Shown here: in pieces, positions 26,911 to 36,068 of the stretch | Layout of the letters: each line of letters begins with the position of its first letter | How positions within the stretch are numbered: the stretch's first letter is position 1 | Source of the DNA: Planotetraspora phitsanulokensis | GTDB lineage: Bacteria > Actinomycetota > Actinomycetes > Streptosporangiales > Streptosporangiaceae | Length of the DNA stretch: 64,000 nucleotides | Direction: 5' to 3' | Assembly: GCF_016863295.1 (NCBI RefSeq) | Contig: NZ_BOOP01000004.1 | Location: forward strand, 1 to 64,000 | The notes under the pieces: model-generated | What the model saw: only the letters and a program-made list of their open reading frames with translations | Told to the model about the DNA's origin: nothing | The model's database searches: none | Made by a program: the position numbers and the translations under genes

Positions 26911-27687
26911 TCAGTTCCCCTCACTCTGCGGGTCCGGCGGCTGCCAGACCCCGTATTCAGGCGGGATTTCGCTGATTCCGGCATCCGCGTACAGCGCGGC
27001 GCTGTCCAGGATGAGGATCCGCCCGTACCGCGTCGCGATCACCCGGCGTTCGCGCATGGAACGAAGGATCTTGTGCACGCTGTGCTCCCGCGCGCCGATC
27101 ATGGCGGCGAGCTCGGGCTGCGTCAGCGAGCCGATCAGAACGCCCTCGGCGGTCGTCTCGCCGTACCGCTGGGCGAGATAGATCAGCACCCGCGCCACGC
27201 GGACCGGCATCGGCGACGTGCCGAACTCGATGCGGTGCCAGGTGGCGTGCCGCAACTTGCCCACGACGTTGGCGTTGACGGCGAGGGCCGCGTCCGGATG
27301 ATCCGCGAGGAAGCCGAGGAAGTCCCGCCTGCTGATCTTGCGGACGAAGCAGGGGCCGACCGTGACCACGGACGCCACCCGCGGGCTTCCGTCGAGACTG
27401 GCGAGCTCGCCGACGAGGTCGCCGTCGGAGCGGATGGCGAGCAGGACCACCTTGCCGTCCGCGCTGTTGCTGACGACCTTCATGTAGCCCTGGACGATGA
27501 GGAAGACGTCCTTGGCCCGCGGGTCGCCTTCCATGATCAGAGTCTCGCCGCTGACGACCTGTGAGAACGTCCCGAGCGACAACAACGCCTCGCGTACGCG
27601 GGGCTCCAGCGAGCCGAGCAGCGTGGCGGGCGGCCACGGTCCCAGCCTCCGCGGGCCGTTGGGGCGCCTCGGCGTCGGTGTGGCCAT
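26911..27687 (-). CDS. CRP/FNR family transcriptional regulator
   Basis: 258 residues. A cyclic-nucleotide-binding domain (about 30-145) keeps the phosphate-binding cassette as GELASLDGSPRVASV, with the Glu and Arg that contact cAMP in CRP. A winged helix-turn-helix follows (TQPELAAMIGAREHSVHKIL). ATG at 27685-27687 sits behind GGAGGCAGG; the longer upstream frame is antisense to the M48 gene. It is 36 bases before the cyclase-fold/CHAT unit in the same direction and divergent from the M48 protease, so it likely controls both. Confidence 0.92.
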   Translation of the reverse strand: MATPTPRRPNGPRRLGPWPPATLLGSLEPRVREALLSLGTFSQVVSGETLIMEGDPRAKDVFLIVQGYMKVVSNSADGKVVLLAIRSDGDLVGELASLDGSPRVASVVTVGPCFVRKISRRDFLGFLADHPDAALAVNANVVGKLRHATWHRIEFGTSPMPVRVARVLIYLAQRYGETTAEGVLIGSLTQPELAAMIGAREHSVHKILRSMRERRVIATRYGRILILDSAALYADAGISEIPPEYGVWQPPDPQSEGN

Positions 27688-27834
27688 CTCCTGCCTCCGC
27701 CTTCCGGCCGCCGGGGGGGCGACGATCCCGTTTATAGCGCAATAAGTGGCCCATGTGGCAGAAATACTGGACCGTTCCCGCGGATCGATGCCACGATCTC
27801 TCCGGGCGATCCCCGCTGCCCTGTTGGAGGACCC
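27688..27834. promoter_or_regulatory. Divergent promoter between the CRP-type gene and the M48 protease
   Basis: 147 bases with one AT-rich patch, TTTATAGCGCAATAAG near 27730-27745, offering -10-like boxes on both strands (TATAAA on the minus). No clear TGTGA/TCACA CRP dyad was found. The M48 start has a strong GGAGG at 27825-27829. Confidence 0.45.
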
Positions 27835-30183
27835 GTGGACGCCGTCGCAGCCTGGTCCCGGCATCTCGCCGAGCAGCTCGTCCCCGACGAGGTCGCGTCC
27901 GCCGAGCGCGTCGGGGCGGCGTACGTGGCGGGGGGACGCCGCCGCCGCGACCTCATGCGGTCCACCGCGCCGGAGCCCGGTGGCTTCGGCGGCGTGAGCC
28001 CGGGAGAGTTGCCGATCATCCTCGACGCCCTCCGCGCCGTGGCGGGCGACCTGCTCGGCCTGCTTGGGAGCCACCCGCTGGCCGACCTGCTCGCCCTCGT
28101 CGTGATGCGCGCGGCCGCACACCCGGCGCGGGGCCCCTCCCAGGCGGCTCCGCACGGGTACGGCACGGCGCCGTCCTCCGGGGACGTCTCCCCGTCGCTC
28201 GGCCAGACGATCGACGCGCTGCGGAACCGGCTGGCCGCGCAGGGCCTCGCCGACGGCCGGGCGGACGAGCTCACCTACGACACCCTCAAACTCGTCTTCC
28301 AGCACGACCGCGGCCCCGCTGAGATCGAGGCGTTCCTGCGGGCCCTCGCGGGCAGCCCGCCCCCGGGTTCCCCCACCGGAGGCACGCTGCCGGCCCCGCC
28401 GGGACAGGGCTCCGGATGGATGTTGCCGCCCTGGCTCTGGCTGTACTTCCTCGGCGTTCTCGCCCCGTCGGTCCCCCAGGCGGTGGAGGGTCTCCAGGAC
28501 GACGTCGACGGCATGGCCACACTCGTCGGCTATCTGGCGGCCAACGTCCAGCGGGCGGGAGTCGCGATCCTGACCACGGCGGGCATCCTGGAGTTCCTCC
28601 CCGCGCTCCTCCTGCTCGCCGGGATCCTGGGAGTGCTCCTCCCAGGTCCGCGCGGACGCTGGGCGGAACGCCGCCACCGGCTCCTGCCGAGCGACGACCC
28701 GGTCATCGGCGAGATGACGGCGTACGTGCGGCGCCACGCGCCCGCCGCCGGACTCCGGCTCGGCGAGCGCGACGATCGCCTGGCCCGCGTCTACCCGATG
28801 GGATGGAGGCGGGCGCGCGTCGCCGTCTACCCGCCGCTGGTGCGCCTGTGGAGCCGGGACAGGGAGGCGGCGCAGGCCGTGCTGCTGCACGAGGTCGCCC
28901 ATCTGCGCCAGGGAGACCATCTGATCGTCGGGCTCGCGAGCCCGTTCGCGTGGTTCGTCCGGACCTGGGGTGCCGGCCTCGCGGTGCTCGCCCTGGTGCC
29001 GGCGGCGATCTATCTCGTGGCGGGCGGTACGGGGGCGTCCCCGATCCTCAACTCCGTGCTGTACGTCACGGTCGCCGTGCCGATCAGCCTGATCCTGCCC
29101 GTCGCCGGCCTGTGGGTCGCCGAGCTCAGCGCCGACCGGTACGCGATGAGCGTGGCCGGGCCCGCCGCGCTCGCCCGCGCGCTCGGCCCCTCCCGCCCGC
29201 GCGAATCGGCGATCCGCGGGGCGATCGGCCTGCTCAGCCATCCGCCGCTGCGGCTGCGGCTGTGGGCCGCGCGTTCGTGGCCGGAAGGCACCGCGGCGCT
29301 GGCGGCGCTGTGGCCGCTCGCCTATGTCGTACGGCTCATCGCCATCACGATCTTCGAGCTGTTCGCCCGGATGCTGAACGGATCCTCCTTCGCCGAGGCC
29401 GCGCAGGTGGTGGCCACCGGCCTTCCCGCCGAGTTGTCGTCCGTGCGGACGCTCCTGGCGGAGATGGCCGTACTGCTCCTCAACTGGCCGCTGATCGCAC
29501 CACTGTGGCTGCGCGTCTGGGCACCGCTGCGAGCCTCGCGGCAGCGCTTCGCGCCCTACCTGCTGTCGGCGCTGGTTCCCGGCCTGCTCGTCGCCGGAGG
29601 GTTCGCCCCCGGCTCGGCGGGCGAGGCGGCCGTCGCGCTGGACGGCCCGCCCCGCTCCGCGGCGTCGCCGACTCCGGCCGACACCCGGCCACCCTCGGCA
29701 CCTGCCACCGAGCCCCCGGCCACCGCGCCCGCGGCCGAGCGGACCGGTCTGGTCGACGACCGTCCGTGGACCGGGCAGGCCCTGCCCGTCGACCTCCGGA
29801 TCACCGCCTTCGTCCGGCTCGACCAGCCCACCGGAGATCCGGGCTGGAAGGCGCGGGCGGCGGGCAGGCTCGGCGCGGGCGTCTGGCAGGCGCACGCGGA
29901 CGGCCGGTTCACCTTCACCGACCTGACGGGACGGACCGACCTGCGCCCCGGCGAGGGCGGCTGGCTGCGCATCGGCGACGAGGTCACCTTCTGGCTGCCG
30001 ATCGAGCAGGTCACCGAGAGCGGATCGGCGACGACGGAGATCAACGGCACGATCGAGCTCCGCGGGAGCCCGGTGGTCATGAACGCGTTGTGGGCCCGCA
30101 AGCCGGACGGCTCCGCGGCCGATCTGCTCGCCTCCCCCGCGCTGGACTTCACCGCGAGACTGGACGTGCGGACGACCCCGTGA
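27835..30183 (+). CDS. Membrane-bound M48-family zinc metalloprotease with C-terminal extension
   Basis: 782 residues. A helical N-terminus (1-190) precedes membrane helices near 200-270, then the peptidase: zinc motif HEVAH (H352, E353, H356) and the third ligand E430 in ELSADRYA, as in M48/HtpX proteases. More helices follow, then a Pro/Thr-rich linker near 600 and a C-terminal beta domain of about 150 residues. GTG at 27835 behind GGAGG. It is divergent from the CRP-type regulator of the CHAT unit, so it may be a second proteolytic arm of that system; this link is inferred. Confidence 0.85.
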   Translation: MDAVAAWSRHLAEQLVPDEVASAERVGAAYVAGGRRRRDLMRSTAPEPGGFGGVSPGELPIILDALRAVAGDLLGLLGSHPLADLLALVVMRAAAHPARGPSQAAPHGYGTAPSSGDVSPSLGQTIDALRNRLAAQGLADGRADELTYDTLKLVFQHDRGPAEIEAFLRALAGSPPPGSPTGGTLPAPPGQGSGWMLPPWLWLYFLGVLAPSVPQAVEGLQDDVDGMATLVGYLAANVQRAGVAILTTAGILEFLPALLLLAGILGVLLPGPRGRWAERRHRLLPSDDPVIGEMTAYVRRHAPAAGLRLGERDDRLARVYPMGWRRARVAVYPPLVRLWSRDREAAQAVLLHEVAHLRQGDHLIVGLASPFAWFVRTWGAGLAVLALVPAAIYLVAGGTGASPILNSVLYVTVAVPISLILPVAGLWVAELSADRYAMSVAGPAALARALGPSRPRESAIRGAIGLLSHPPLRLRLWAARSWPEGTAALAALWPLAYVVRLIAITIFELFARMLNGSSFAEAAQVVATGLPAELSSVRTLLAEMAVLLLNWPLIAPLWLRVWAPLRASRQRFAPYLLSALVPGLLVAGGFAPGSAGEAAVALDGPPRSAASPTPADTRPPSAPATEPPATAPAAERTGLVDDRPWTGQALPVDLRITAFVRLDQPTGDPGWKARAAGRLGAGVWQAHADGRFTFTDLTGRTDLRPGEGGWLRIGDEVTFWLPIEQVTESGSATTEINGTIELRGSPVVMNALWARKPDGSAADLLASPALDFTARLDVRTTP

Positions 30184-30216
30184 CATCCGGCGGCTGAACG
30201 CGTGAACCGGTCCGAC

Positions 30217-30266
30217 GACACGGACCCGGCCCGGCTGAACCCGCCGTGACACGGACCCGGCCCGGC
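30217..30266. repeat. Direct repeat of 19 bases
   Basis: GACACGGACCCGGCCCGGC occurs at 30217-30235 and 30248-30266, a 31-base offset, in the gap between the M48 protease gene and cobF. Function unknown; could be slippage or a binding site for cobF control. Confidence 0.6.
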
Positions 30267-30297
30267 CCCCTCCTGTGGGGCGGCGCAGACTCTGCCT

Positions 30298-31155
30298 ATG
30301 AAGAGAGTCCTCATCATCGGCATCGGCGCGGGCGATCCCGACCACCTCACGCTGCAGGCGGTCAAGGCCATCGCGGCGGCCGACGTGTTCTTCGTCCTCG
30401 GCAAGGGATCCGGCGAAACATCCGGCGAGGTGCCCGGCGAGGGATCGGCGCACGACCTGGTCCGGCTGCGAAGGAACGTCATCGGCGCGCACGCGCGAGA
30501 GCCGTACCGCGTCGTCGAGGCCCGCGACCCCGAACGCGACCGCACCGGCGACGCCTACAGCGAGGCCGTGGAGGACTGGAGGGCGCGGCGTGCGGACGTC
30601 TACGAGCGGCTCATCCTCGACGAACTCGGTCAGGGCCAGACCGGGGCAATCCTCGTCTGGGGAGACCCCTCCCTGTACGACAGCACGCTCGCCGTCGTCG
30701 ACGAGGTGCTCGCCAGGGGCTCGGCACGGTTCGACCACACGGTCATCCCCGGCGTCAGCAGCGTGTCCGCCCTGGCGGCGCGGCACCGCGTCAGCCTGAC
30801 CCGCGTCGCCCGTCCCCTGCAAGTCACCACCGGACGCCGCCTCGCCCGGGCGATCGGCGCCGGAACCGGCCCGGCGGGCGGATCGGACGAATTCGGCGAC
30901 GTCGTCGTGATGCTGGACGCGCACTGCGCCTTCACGGACCTCCCCGACGGGGACGACGTCGACATCTACTGGGGCGCCTACCTCGGCACGCCCGACGAGA
31001 TCCTCATATCGGGCCGCGTCCGTGACGTGGCAGAGCGAATCCGCGAGACCCGGGCGCAGGCACGGGCGCGCAAGGGCTGGATCATGGACACCTACCTGCT
31101 GAGGCGGGCCCCGGAGGCAGGCGAGCGCCCGCCGAGCGGCACCGGCGTCTCATGA
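30298..31155 (+). CDS. cobF: Precorrin-6A synthase (deacetylating), CobF
   Basis: 285 residues. SAM-dependent methyltransferase of aerobic cobalamin synthesis that methylates C-1 of precorrin-5 and releases acetate. It has the tetrapyrrole-methylase start VLIIGIGAGDPDHLTLQA, the GDPSLYDS loop, IPGVSSVSALAAR and the CobF-typical DAYSEAVEDWR and YWGAYLGTPDEILISG. A short Gly/Glu insertion follows residue 37. It stands alone without other cob genes or a cobalamin riboswitch. No Shine-Dalgarno site is obvious and GACTCT/AGAGTC flank the start codon. Confidence 0.93.
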   Translation: MKRVLIIGIGAGDPDHLTLQAVKAIAAADVFFVLGKGSGETSGEVPGEGSAHDLVRLRRNVIGAHAREPYRVVEARDPERDRTGDAYSEAVEDWRARRADVYERLILDELGQGQTGAILVWGDPSLYDSTLAVVDEVLARGSARFDHTVIPGVSSVSALAARHRVSLTRVARPLQVTTGRRLARAIGAGTGPAGGSDEFGDVVVMLDAHCAFTDLPDGDDVDIYWGAYLGTPDEILISGRVRDVAERIRETRAQARARKGWIMDTYLLRRAPEAGERPPSGTGVS

Positions 31156-31210
31156 TCAGCAGGGGCGACGACGCGGGCCGGCCCGTCATCCGGCCTGCGA
31201 CGAAGGTCTG

Positions 31211-32203
31211 TCACCAGGCGTTCTGCCACATCGCGCGCCGGGCGCTGATCTCCCTCGCCTCGGATTCGACCAGATCACGCCCGCCGGACCTCCGCGCCGT
31301 CGCGGACGCCTTCGCGGGCGTCATGGCGGGTGCGGGCGTCAGCGTCGGCGCCGGCACGAGCGAGTCGTTCACAAGAGCGTTGATGGAGCTGAGGCCGCCC
31401 AGCATCGCCAGCGCCTTCTCCGTCTCGCTTCCCGGCTCCGCCTGGAAGATCATGAGCTGCTGGCCGGGCGCGCTGTTGACGGTGAAGGACTCGTAGACGA
31501 GGTTCAGCTCCCCGACGTCGCGGTGGCGGAACTGCTTGGCGTCGTGCGTCTTGAAATGCACGTCGTGCCGCGCCCACAGACGCCGGAACTCGTCGCTCTC
31601 CTCCGACAACTCCTCCACGAGCCCCGGCAGGAACGGATCGTCCGGGTCCGTGCCCGCCACCGCGCGCAGATGCGCCGCCTTGTAATACGCGATCTTCTCC
31701 CAGTCCGCGTAAAACTCGCGTGACTCGGGATTCAGGAAGACCATCCGGATCAGGTTGTCGTTGTGCTTCAGGCCGTCATAGAGCGCCTCGGCTATCGGGT
31801 TCATGGCCAGGACGTCCATCCAACGGCCGAGCACCATCGCCGGTGTGTGATTCCAGCCCCGGAGCAACCGCAGCAACATCGGGCTCACGGGTTCCATCCG
31901 GCTGACCGGGGTGTCACGGCGGGCCCGGGGGTGCGCGAGCGCGTAAAGGTGCTGCGCGGCCTCGGAGTCGAGGTCGAGGGCCCGGGCGAGCGCCGCGAGG
32001 ACCTGGTCCGACGGATTGCGCTCGCGGCCCTGTTCCAGACGGCTGTAGTAGTCGGTGCTGACACCGGCCAGAAACGCCATCTCTTCCCGGCGTAAACCGG
32101 GGGTCCTGCGGCGGCCGGAATGCTTCAACCCGATCTCATCGGGCGTCACCAGCTTGCGCCGCGCCTGTAGGAACTCACCAAGAAGTTTTCCACTGTCCAC
32201 CAC
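31211..32203 (-). CDS. XRE family regulator with MmyB-like ligand domain
   Basis: 330 residues. N-terminal helix-turn-helix (about 25-80: RTPGLRREEMAFLAGVSTDYYSRLEQGR) followed by the MmyB-like domain (about 105-270) found in many actinomycete regulators, recognised from WMDVLAMNPIAEALY, NLIRMVFL and DVGELNLVYESF. The alanine/proline-rich tail is low complexity. GTG at 32203; the region ahead of it is AT-rich and lacks a clear ribosome site, so the next codon, also GTG, could serve. Target unknown. Confidence 0.88.
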   Translation of the reverse strand: MVDSGKLLGEFLQARRKLVTPDEIGLKHSGRRRTPGLRREEMAFLAGVSTDYYSRLEQGRERNPSDQVLAALARALDLDSEAAQHLYALAHPRARRDTPVSRMEPVSPMLLRLLRGWNHTPAMVLGRWMDVLAMNPIAEALYDGLKHNDNLIRMVFLNPESREFYADWEKIAYYKAAHLRAVAGTDPDDPFLPGLVEELSEESDEFRRLWARHDVHFKTHDAKQFRHRDVGELNLVYESFTVNSAPGQQLMIFQAEPGSETEKALAMLGGLSSINALVNDSLVPAPTLTPAPAMTPAKASATARRSGGRDLVESEAREISARRAMWQNAW

Positions 32204-32397
32204 ACCACGTTAAATCCGGAAGGCGAATTAAGGGTGGGTGTATCTCACCCATTATAAAATTTGGAGCAAAGTAGATTTTTATTTATAGAAAAGCAAAGCG
32301 AAGGGAATTCGGCGTAATTCACGGGGAGATCGCCGGGCCCGGGACCGGGCACGCCGGCCGGGAGAGGGCCGGCGTACCAGGCGTCGAGCCCCGGCTC

Positions 32398-33642
32398 TCA
32401 GGGGGCCGCGAGCGCCTCCGTCGGCGACATCCGGGCCGCGCGGACCGCGGGATAGAACCCGGCGACGCCTCCGATCGCCAGCGTGGCCACCACGCCGCCG
32501 GCCATCGCCCAGACGGGCACGATGGTCGGCCAGCCCTGGGAGGTGGCGTAGGCCGCGGTCACACCGATGCCGAGCAGCACTCCCCCGGCCCCGCCGATCA
32601 GCGACAGCAGTAGTGATTCGACGAGGAACTGGGACCGGATCTGTCCCCGGGTGGCGCCCAGGGAACGGCGCAGGCCGATCTCGGCGCGGCGCTCCAGCAC
32701 GGAGATGACCATGGTGTTGGCCACGCCGACCCCGCCGACGATCAGAGCGACCCCGCCCAGGCCGAGCAGCAGCGCGTTGAGCGTCGCGTCGGTCGCCTGC
32801 TTGGCGGCCAGCGCGTCGGAGGGCCGGGACACCTCGACCTCGTTGGGATTCTCCGGGTTGGCGGTGGCCGCCAGCACGTCCCGGACCGCGACCACGTGCT
32901 CTTCCTGGGCCCGGGTGTAGACCGTCGTGGGGTAGCCGTCGAAACCGAGCCGCTCCTCGGCGACCGGCCAGCCGACGAGGGCGGCGGCGTCCAGCTCGGG
33001 AGCGAGCGGCACGGGCGCCAGAACGCCGACGACGGTGAACCACTGGCCGCCCAGCCAGACCCTCTGGTCGGGACCCGCCTCGACCACCCCGAGCCGGTCG
33101 GCCGTCCTGCTGCCGAGGACCACGGCCGGATGGCCCTGGGTGGCCCCGTTGAGCCAGGTGCCGCTGACGACCGTCGCGCCGACGTCGGCGAGCAGGTCGA
33201 GCCGGGCCGCCTGGACCGAGATGCCGCCGGTCTGCCCCTCCTGGATGTGGTCGTTGCGGTAGACCTTGGCGCTCGTCGTGCCGGTCGCGGTCACCGAGGT
33301 GACCGGGGCGATCTGGCCGATCATCGCCTCCGCCTCGGCCGGCAGGTGGGAGTCCTCCCCGAAGAAGGTCTGACCGGGCGAGACCGTGAGCAGGTTGGTG
33401 CCGAGAGCGGCGAGTTGCCGGTTCAGCTTCTCCTGGCTGGAGGCCGAGATGCCGACCACGCCGATCATCGCGGCGATACCGATCGCGATGCCGAGCGCCG
33501 ACAGGAAGACCCGCAACGGCCGGGCCCGCAGTCCGGCGCCGCCGACCCTGATCACGTCGCGTGGGCGAAGCCGCGCCGGAGTGGGCCGGCCCGGCGGCCC
33601 CCCGGGATTCGGCCGCGTGGTGCCCGGTGTCGTGGTCAGCAT
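32398..33642 (-). CDS. ABC transporter permease (MacB/FtsX type)
   Basis: 414 residues with one N-terminal helix, a large extracytoplasmic domain and three C-terminal helices, the MacB topology. The loop motif [18 protein letters not shown] is characteristic of FtsX/MacB permeases. ATG at 33640-33642 overlaps the ATPase stop by seven bases. Last gene of the operon; works with the adjacent ATPase and adaptor as a mechanotransmission exporter for an unknown substrate such as a peptide, antibiotic or lipid. Confidence 0.93.
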   Translation of the reverse strand: MLTTTPGTTRPNPGGPPGRPTPARLRPRDVIRVGGAGLRARPLRVFLSALGIAIGIAAMIGVVGISASSQEKLNRQLAALGTNLLTVSPGQTFFGEDSHLPAEAEAMIGQIAPVTSVTATGTTSAKVYRNDHIQEGQTGGISVQAARLDLLADVGATVVSGTWLNGATQGHPAVVLGSRTADRLGVVEAGPDQRVWLGGQWFTVVGVLAPVPLAPELDAAALVGWPVAEERLGFDGYPTTVYTRAQEEHVVAVRDVLAATANPENPNEVEVSRPSDALAAKQATDATLNALLLGLGGVALIVGGVGVANTMVISVLERRAEIGLRRSLGATRGQIRSQFLVESLLLSLIGGAGGVLLGIGVTAAYATSQGWPTIVPVWAMAGGVVATLAIGGVAGFYPAVRAARMSPTEALAAP

Positions 33643-34367
33643 GCCGGCACCCGCCTCGCCTGCGAGTCCTCTACCACGCGGCCGTCGAGCATCTCGACGC
33701 GCCGGGGCAGCCCGGTGGCGATGTCCCGGTCATGCGTGATGATCACCACGGTGGTGCCGCCTCGATGAAGCTCCTGGAGCAGTTCCATCACGCCCGCCCC
33801 CGACGAGGAGTCGAGGTTGCCGGTGGGCTCGTCGGCGAGGAGCAGCAGGGGGTCGCCGACGACGGCGCGGGCGATCGCCACCCGTTGCCGCTCTCCGCCG
33901 GAGAGCTCGTGCGGCCGGTGGTCGAGCCGGTGCCCGAGGCCGACCCTGTGCAGCGCCGCCGCGGCACGCCCGCGCCGCTCGCGGAGCGCGACCCCCGAGT
34001 AGAGCAGGCCGTCGGCGACGTTGTCGAGGGAGGGGATTCCCGCCGCGAGATGGAAGTGCTGGAAGACGAAGCCGATCACCCCGGCGCGCAGGGCGGACAG
34101 CTCCCGGTCGGACAGGTCCGCGATGTCGTGGCCGGCGATCCTGACCGTGCCCTCCGTGGGCCGGTCGAGGGTGCCGATCATGTTCAGCATCGTGGACTTC
34201 CCGGATCCGGACGGCCCGATGATGCCGACGAGCTCTCCGTACCGGATGCTCATCCCGGCCCCCCGCAGCGCGGCGACCCCGCCGGCGTAGACCTTGCTCA
34301 CGCCCGCCAGCTCCACGATGTACGGCCCGCCGGCCGTCCCGTCCGCGGTGGTCTCGGATCCGCTCAC
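33636..34367 (-). CDS. ABC transporter ATP-binding protein (MacB/LolD type)
   Basis: 243 residues. Walker [10 protein letters not shown], signature [14 protein letters not shown], Walker [14 protein letters not shown] and the H-loop THD are all intact. GTG at 34367 overlaps the adaptor stop (GTGA). Energises the adjacent permease. Confidence 0.96.
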   Translation of the reverse strand: MSGSETTADGTAGGPYIVELAGVSKVYAGGVAALRGAGMSIRYGELVGIIGPSGSGKSTMLNMIGTLDRPTEGTVRIAGHDIADLSDRELSALRAGVIGFVFQHFHLAAGIPSLDNVADGLLYSGVALRERRGRAAAALHRVGLGHRLDHRPHELSGGERQRVAIARAVVGDPLLLLADEPTGNLDSSSGAGVMELLQELHRGGTTVVIITHDRDIATGLPRRVEMLDGRVVEDSQARRVPAC

Positions 34368-35497
34368 GACGGCACCACCACGGTCGCGCCCTCGTCCACC
34401 CCGGTCACCTCGACCTTTCCGTCGGCGAACATCCCGGTCTCGACCGCCACGTAGCGGGTGGCGGGGCCCTCGACGACCTGCACGCCGTACCCGCCCTCGG
34501 CCAGGGCGACCAGGGCGCCGACCGGGACGACGAGCACGTCCTCGCGCTCCTTGGAGACGATGGTGACGTCCACGGGCGCGGTGTCGTAGGTCCTGAGCGC
34601 GCCGTCATCGCGCACCGAGACGACCACGTCGACCGTGGTGGTCGTCTCGTCCTGGCTCGTCGTCTCCGTCGCCACCTTGCCGATGCTCGTCACGGTGCCC
34701 TGCACGGTGGCTCCGTCCGGCAACTCGACGGTCGCCTTGATCCCCTTGCGGACCAGATGCCGGTCGGCCACGTCGAGCGGCACGGTGACCTCGCGCGTGG
34801 TGCCGGTGTAGGTGAGGACCGGCCCGGCCGCCTGGCCGCCGAGCGCGGCCTTGAGCTCGGCGATCCGGAGCGGGCCGTCGTGGACGACGACGTCGCCGGG
34901 CGCGACCTGTCCCGTGACCTCCAGGCCCAGGTCGTCCTGCCACTCCTCGACCGCCTCGCGGGTGGCCCAGGTGAACTCGTCGTCAACGGTGAAGCCGTCG
35001 TATCCGAGCTTGGCCAGGTTCTGCTCGAGCATCCTGACGTCCCGGCCCTCGACCCCGTTCTGGAGGACCCGGTAGAGGGGCGTGACGCCGTAGAGAAGCG
35101 GGACCCGGTCGGCGTCGGCGCTGTAGACCGCGCGCCCCCTGGTGATCGTCGCGCCGGGAGCCGGAAGCCAGGTGATCGTGCCCTGCCCGCGGCCGTCGAC
35201 CGTGGCCGTGTCGCCGTACCCGAGCGTGCCGTCGACCTCCTTGGTCTCGGTCAGCGTCGTCCGCTCGACCGTGGCGGTGGCGGGAGGCGTCCGCTCGGCG
35301 ACGGCCGTGCCGCCCTCGCCTCCCACGCCGATCGCGGTGGCGGCCACGGCCGCCGCGAGCAGGGCGGCTCCGCCGGTCGCCGCCGCGGTCCTGACCGCTC
35401 TGCGCCGTCGCGGGCGGACCTGGCGGCCCTGAGGTCCGGTCTCGTCGTGCGGCGTGTCCGCCGCGTGCCGGGCGGCGTCCTCCTGTGTTTCGGTCAC
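34364..35497 (-). CDS. Periplasmic-adaptor-like protein with peptidoglycan-binding domain
   Basis: 377 residues: a basic cytoplasmic N-terminus, one membrane helix near residues 38-58, then a MacA-like extracytoplasmic part with an inserted PG_binding_1-type domain ([18 protein letters not shown] and the helices after it). GTG at 35495-35497 overlaps the lipoprotein stop and has GGAGG upstream; upstream frames are not part of it. Such adaptors pair with MacB-type ABC exporters in actinomycetes and may anchor the pump in the wall. Confidence 0.88.
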   Translation of the reverse strand: MTETQEDAARHAADTPHDETGPQGRQVRPRRRRAVRTAAATGGAALLAAAVAATAIGVGGEGGTAVAERTPPATATVERTTLTETKEVDGTLGYGDTATVDGRGQGTITWLPAPGATITRGRAVYSADADRVPLLYGVTPLYRVLQNGVEGRDVRMLEQNLAKLGYDGFTVDDEFTWATREAVEEWQDDLGLEVTGQVAPGDVVVHDGPLRIAELKAALGGQAAGPVLTYTGTTREVTVPLDVADRHLVRKGIKATVELPDGATVQGTVTSIGKVATETTSQDETTTTVDVVVSVRDDGALRTYDTAPVDVTIVSKEREDVLVVPVGALVALAEGGYGVQVVEGPATRYVAVETGMFADGKVEVTGVDEGATVVVPS

Positions 35498-36027
35498 TTC
35501 TGGCCTCCGATCGGACCCAGCTTGTCCCGGCACGCCTCCGAGGCCTCCTGGAACTTCGGGTCGTCGGGACTGAACCCGGGACCTCTTCCGGTGATCTTCA
35601 CGCCGCCGCCGCTGAAGTCCGGATCGGGCATGTCCACGCCGTGGTCCCGCATGCACTTGGTGAACGCGAGAGCCTGTTCCTGCTGTTCGGGAGAGATCTC
35701 GCGGCCCTTCTCACCCATCGGGTTAAGGCTCCGGCACGCCTCCATCGCCTTTTCGACCTTCGCCTCGCCGCCCTTGCCCGCGTTCACGCGTATACGCATG
35801 CCGCCCTTGCCGTCGGTCTCCGGATCGGGCATGTCCACGCCGTGGTCCCGCATGCACTGGGCGAACTTCCTGCCCTGCTCAGCGGGATCGACCGAGGCCG
35901 TCGGGGTGGCGCTCGCCTGCGCCGCCGGTTCGGTGCCCTTGACCGAGGCGACGCCCGGCGAGGCGCCGTTCTGTCCGCATCCGACGGCGAACGCGAGGAG
36001 CGCCGCCGCCACAAGTGTTCTTCGCAT
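35494..36027 (-). CDS. Lipoprotein with duplicated CMRDHGVDMPDP motif
   Basis: 177 residues. Signal peptide with lipobox FAVGC (cysteine 17). The mature part contains two copies of a short module, FAQCMRDHGVDMPDPE and FTKCMRDHGVDMPDPD, each followed by a Gly-rich turn and a closing CR segment (EACRSLNP, EACRDKLG), so each repeat holds a conserved Cys pair. Coupled by GTGA to the adaptor gene and 41 bases downstream of the kinase gene. The repeat may bind a ligand or metal sensed at the surface; function is unknown. Confidence 0.78.
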   Translation of the reverse strand: MRRTLVAAALLAFAVGCGQNGASPGVASVKGTEPAAQASATPTASVDPAEQGRKFAQCMRDHGVDMPDPETDGKGGMRIRVNAGKGGEAKVEKAMEACRSLNPMGEKGREISPEQQEQALAFTKCMRDHGVDMPDPDFSGGGVKITGRGPGFSPDDPKFQEASEACRDKLGPIGGQK

Positions 36028-36068
36028 GCGCCCGATGTTGCGCGGCGCCCATCGGAGCCGGCCCGGAG

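Noticed and set aside
30184-30297. Cobalamin riboswitch before cobF
   Set aside because: The gap is only 114 bases, holds a direct repeat, and shows no B12-box-like element.
27688-30924. Upstream extension of the CRP-type reading frame by more than 1,000 codons
   Set aside because: It is antisense to the M48 protease and cobF genes, and the CRP domain starts properly at the ATG at 27687 behind a ribosome site.
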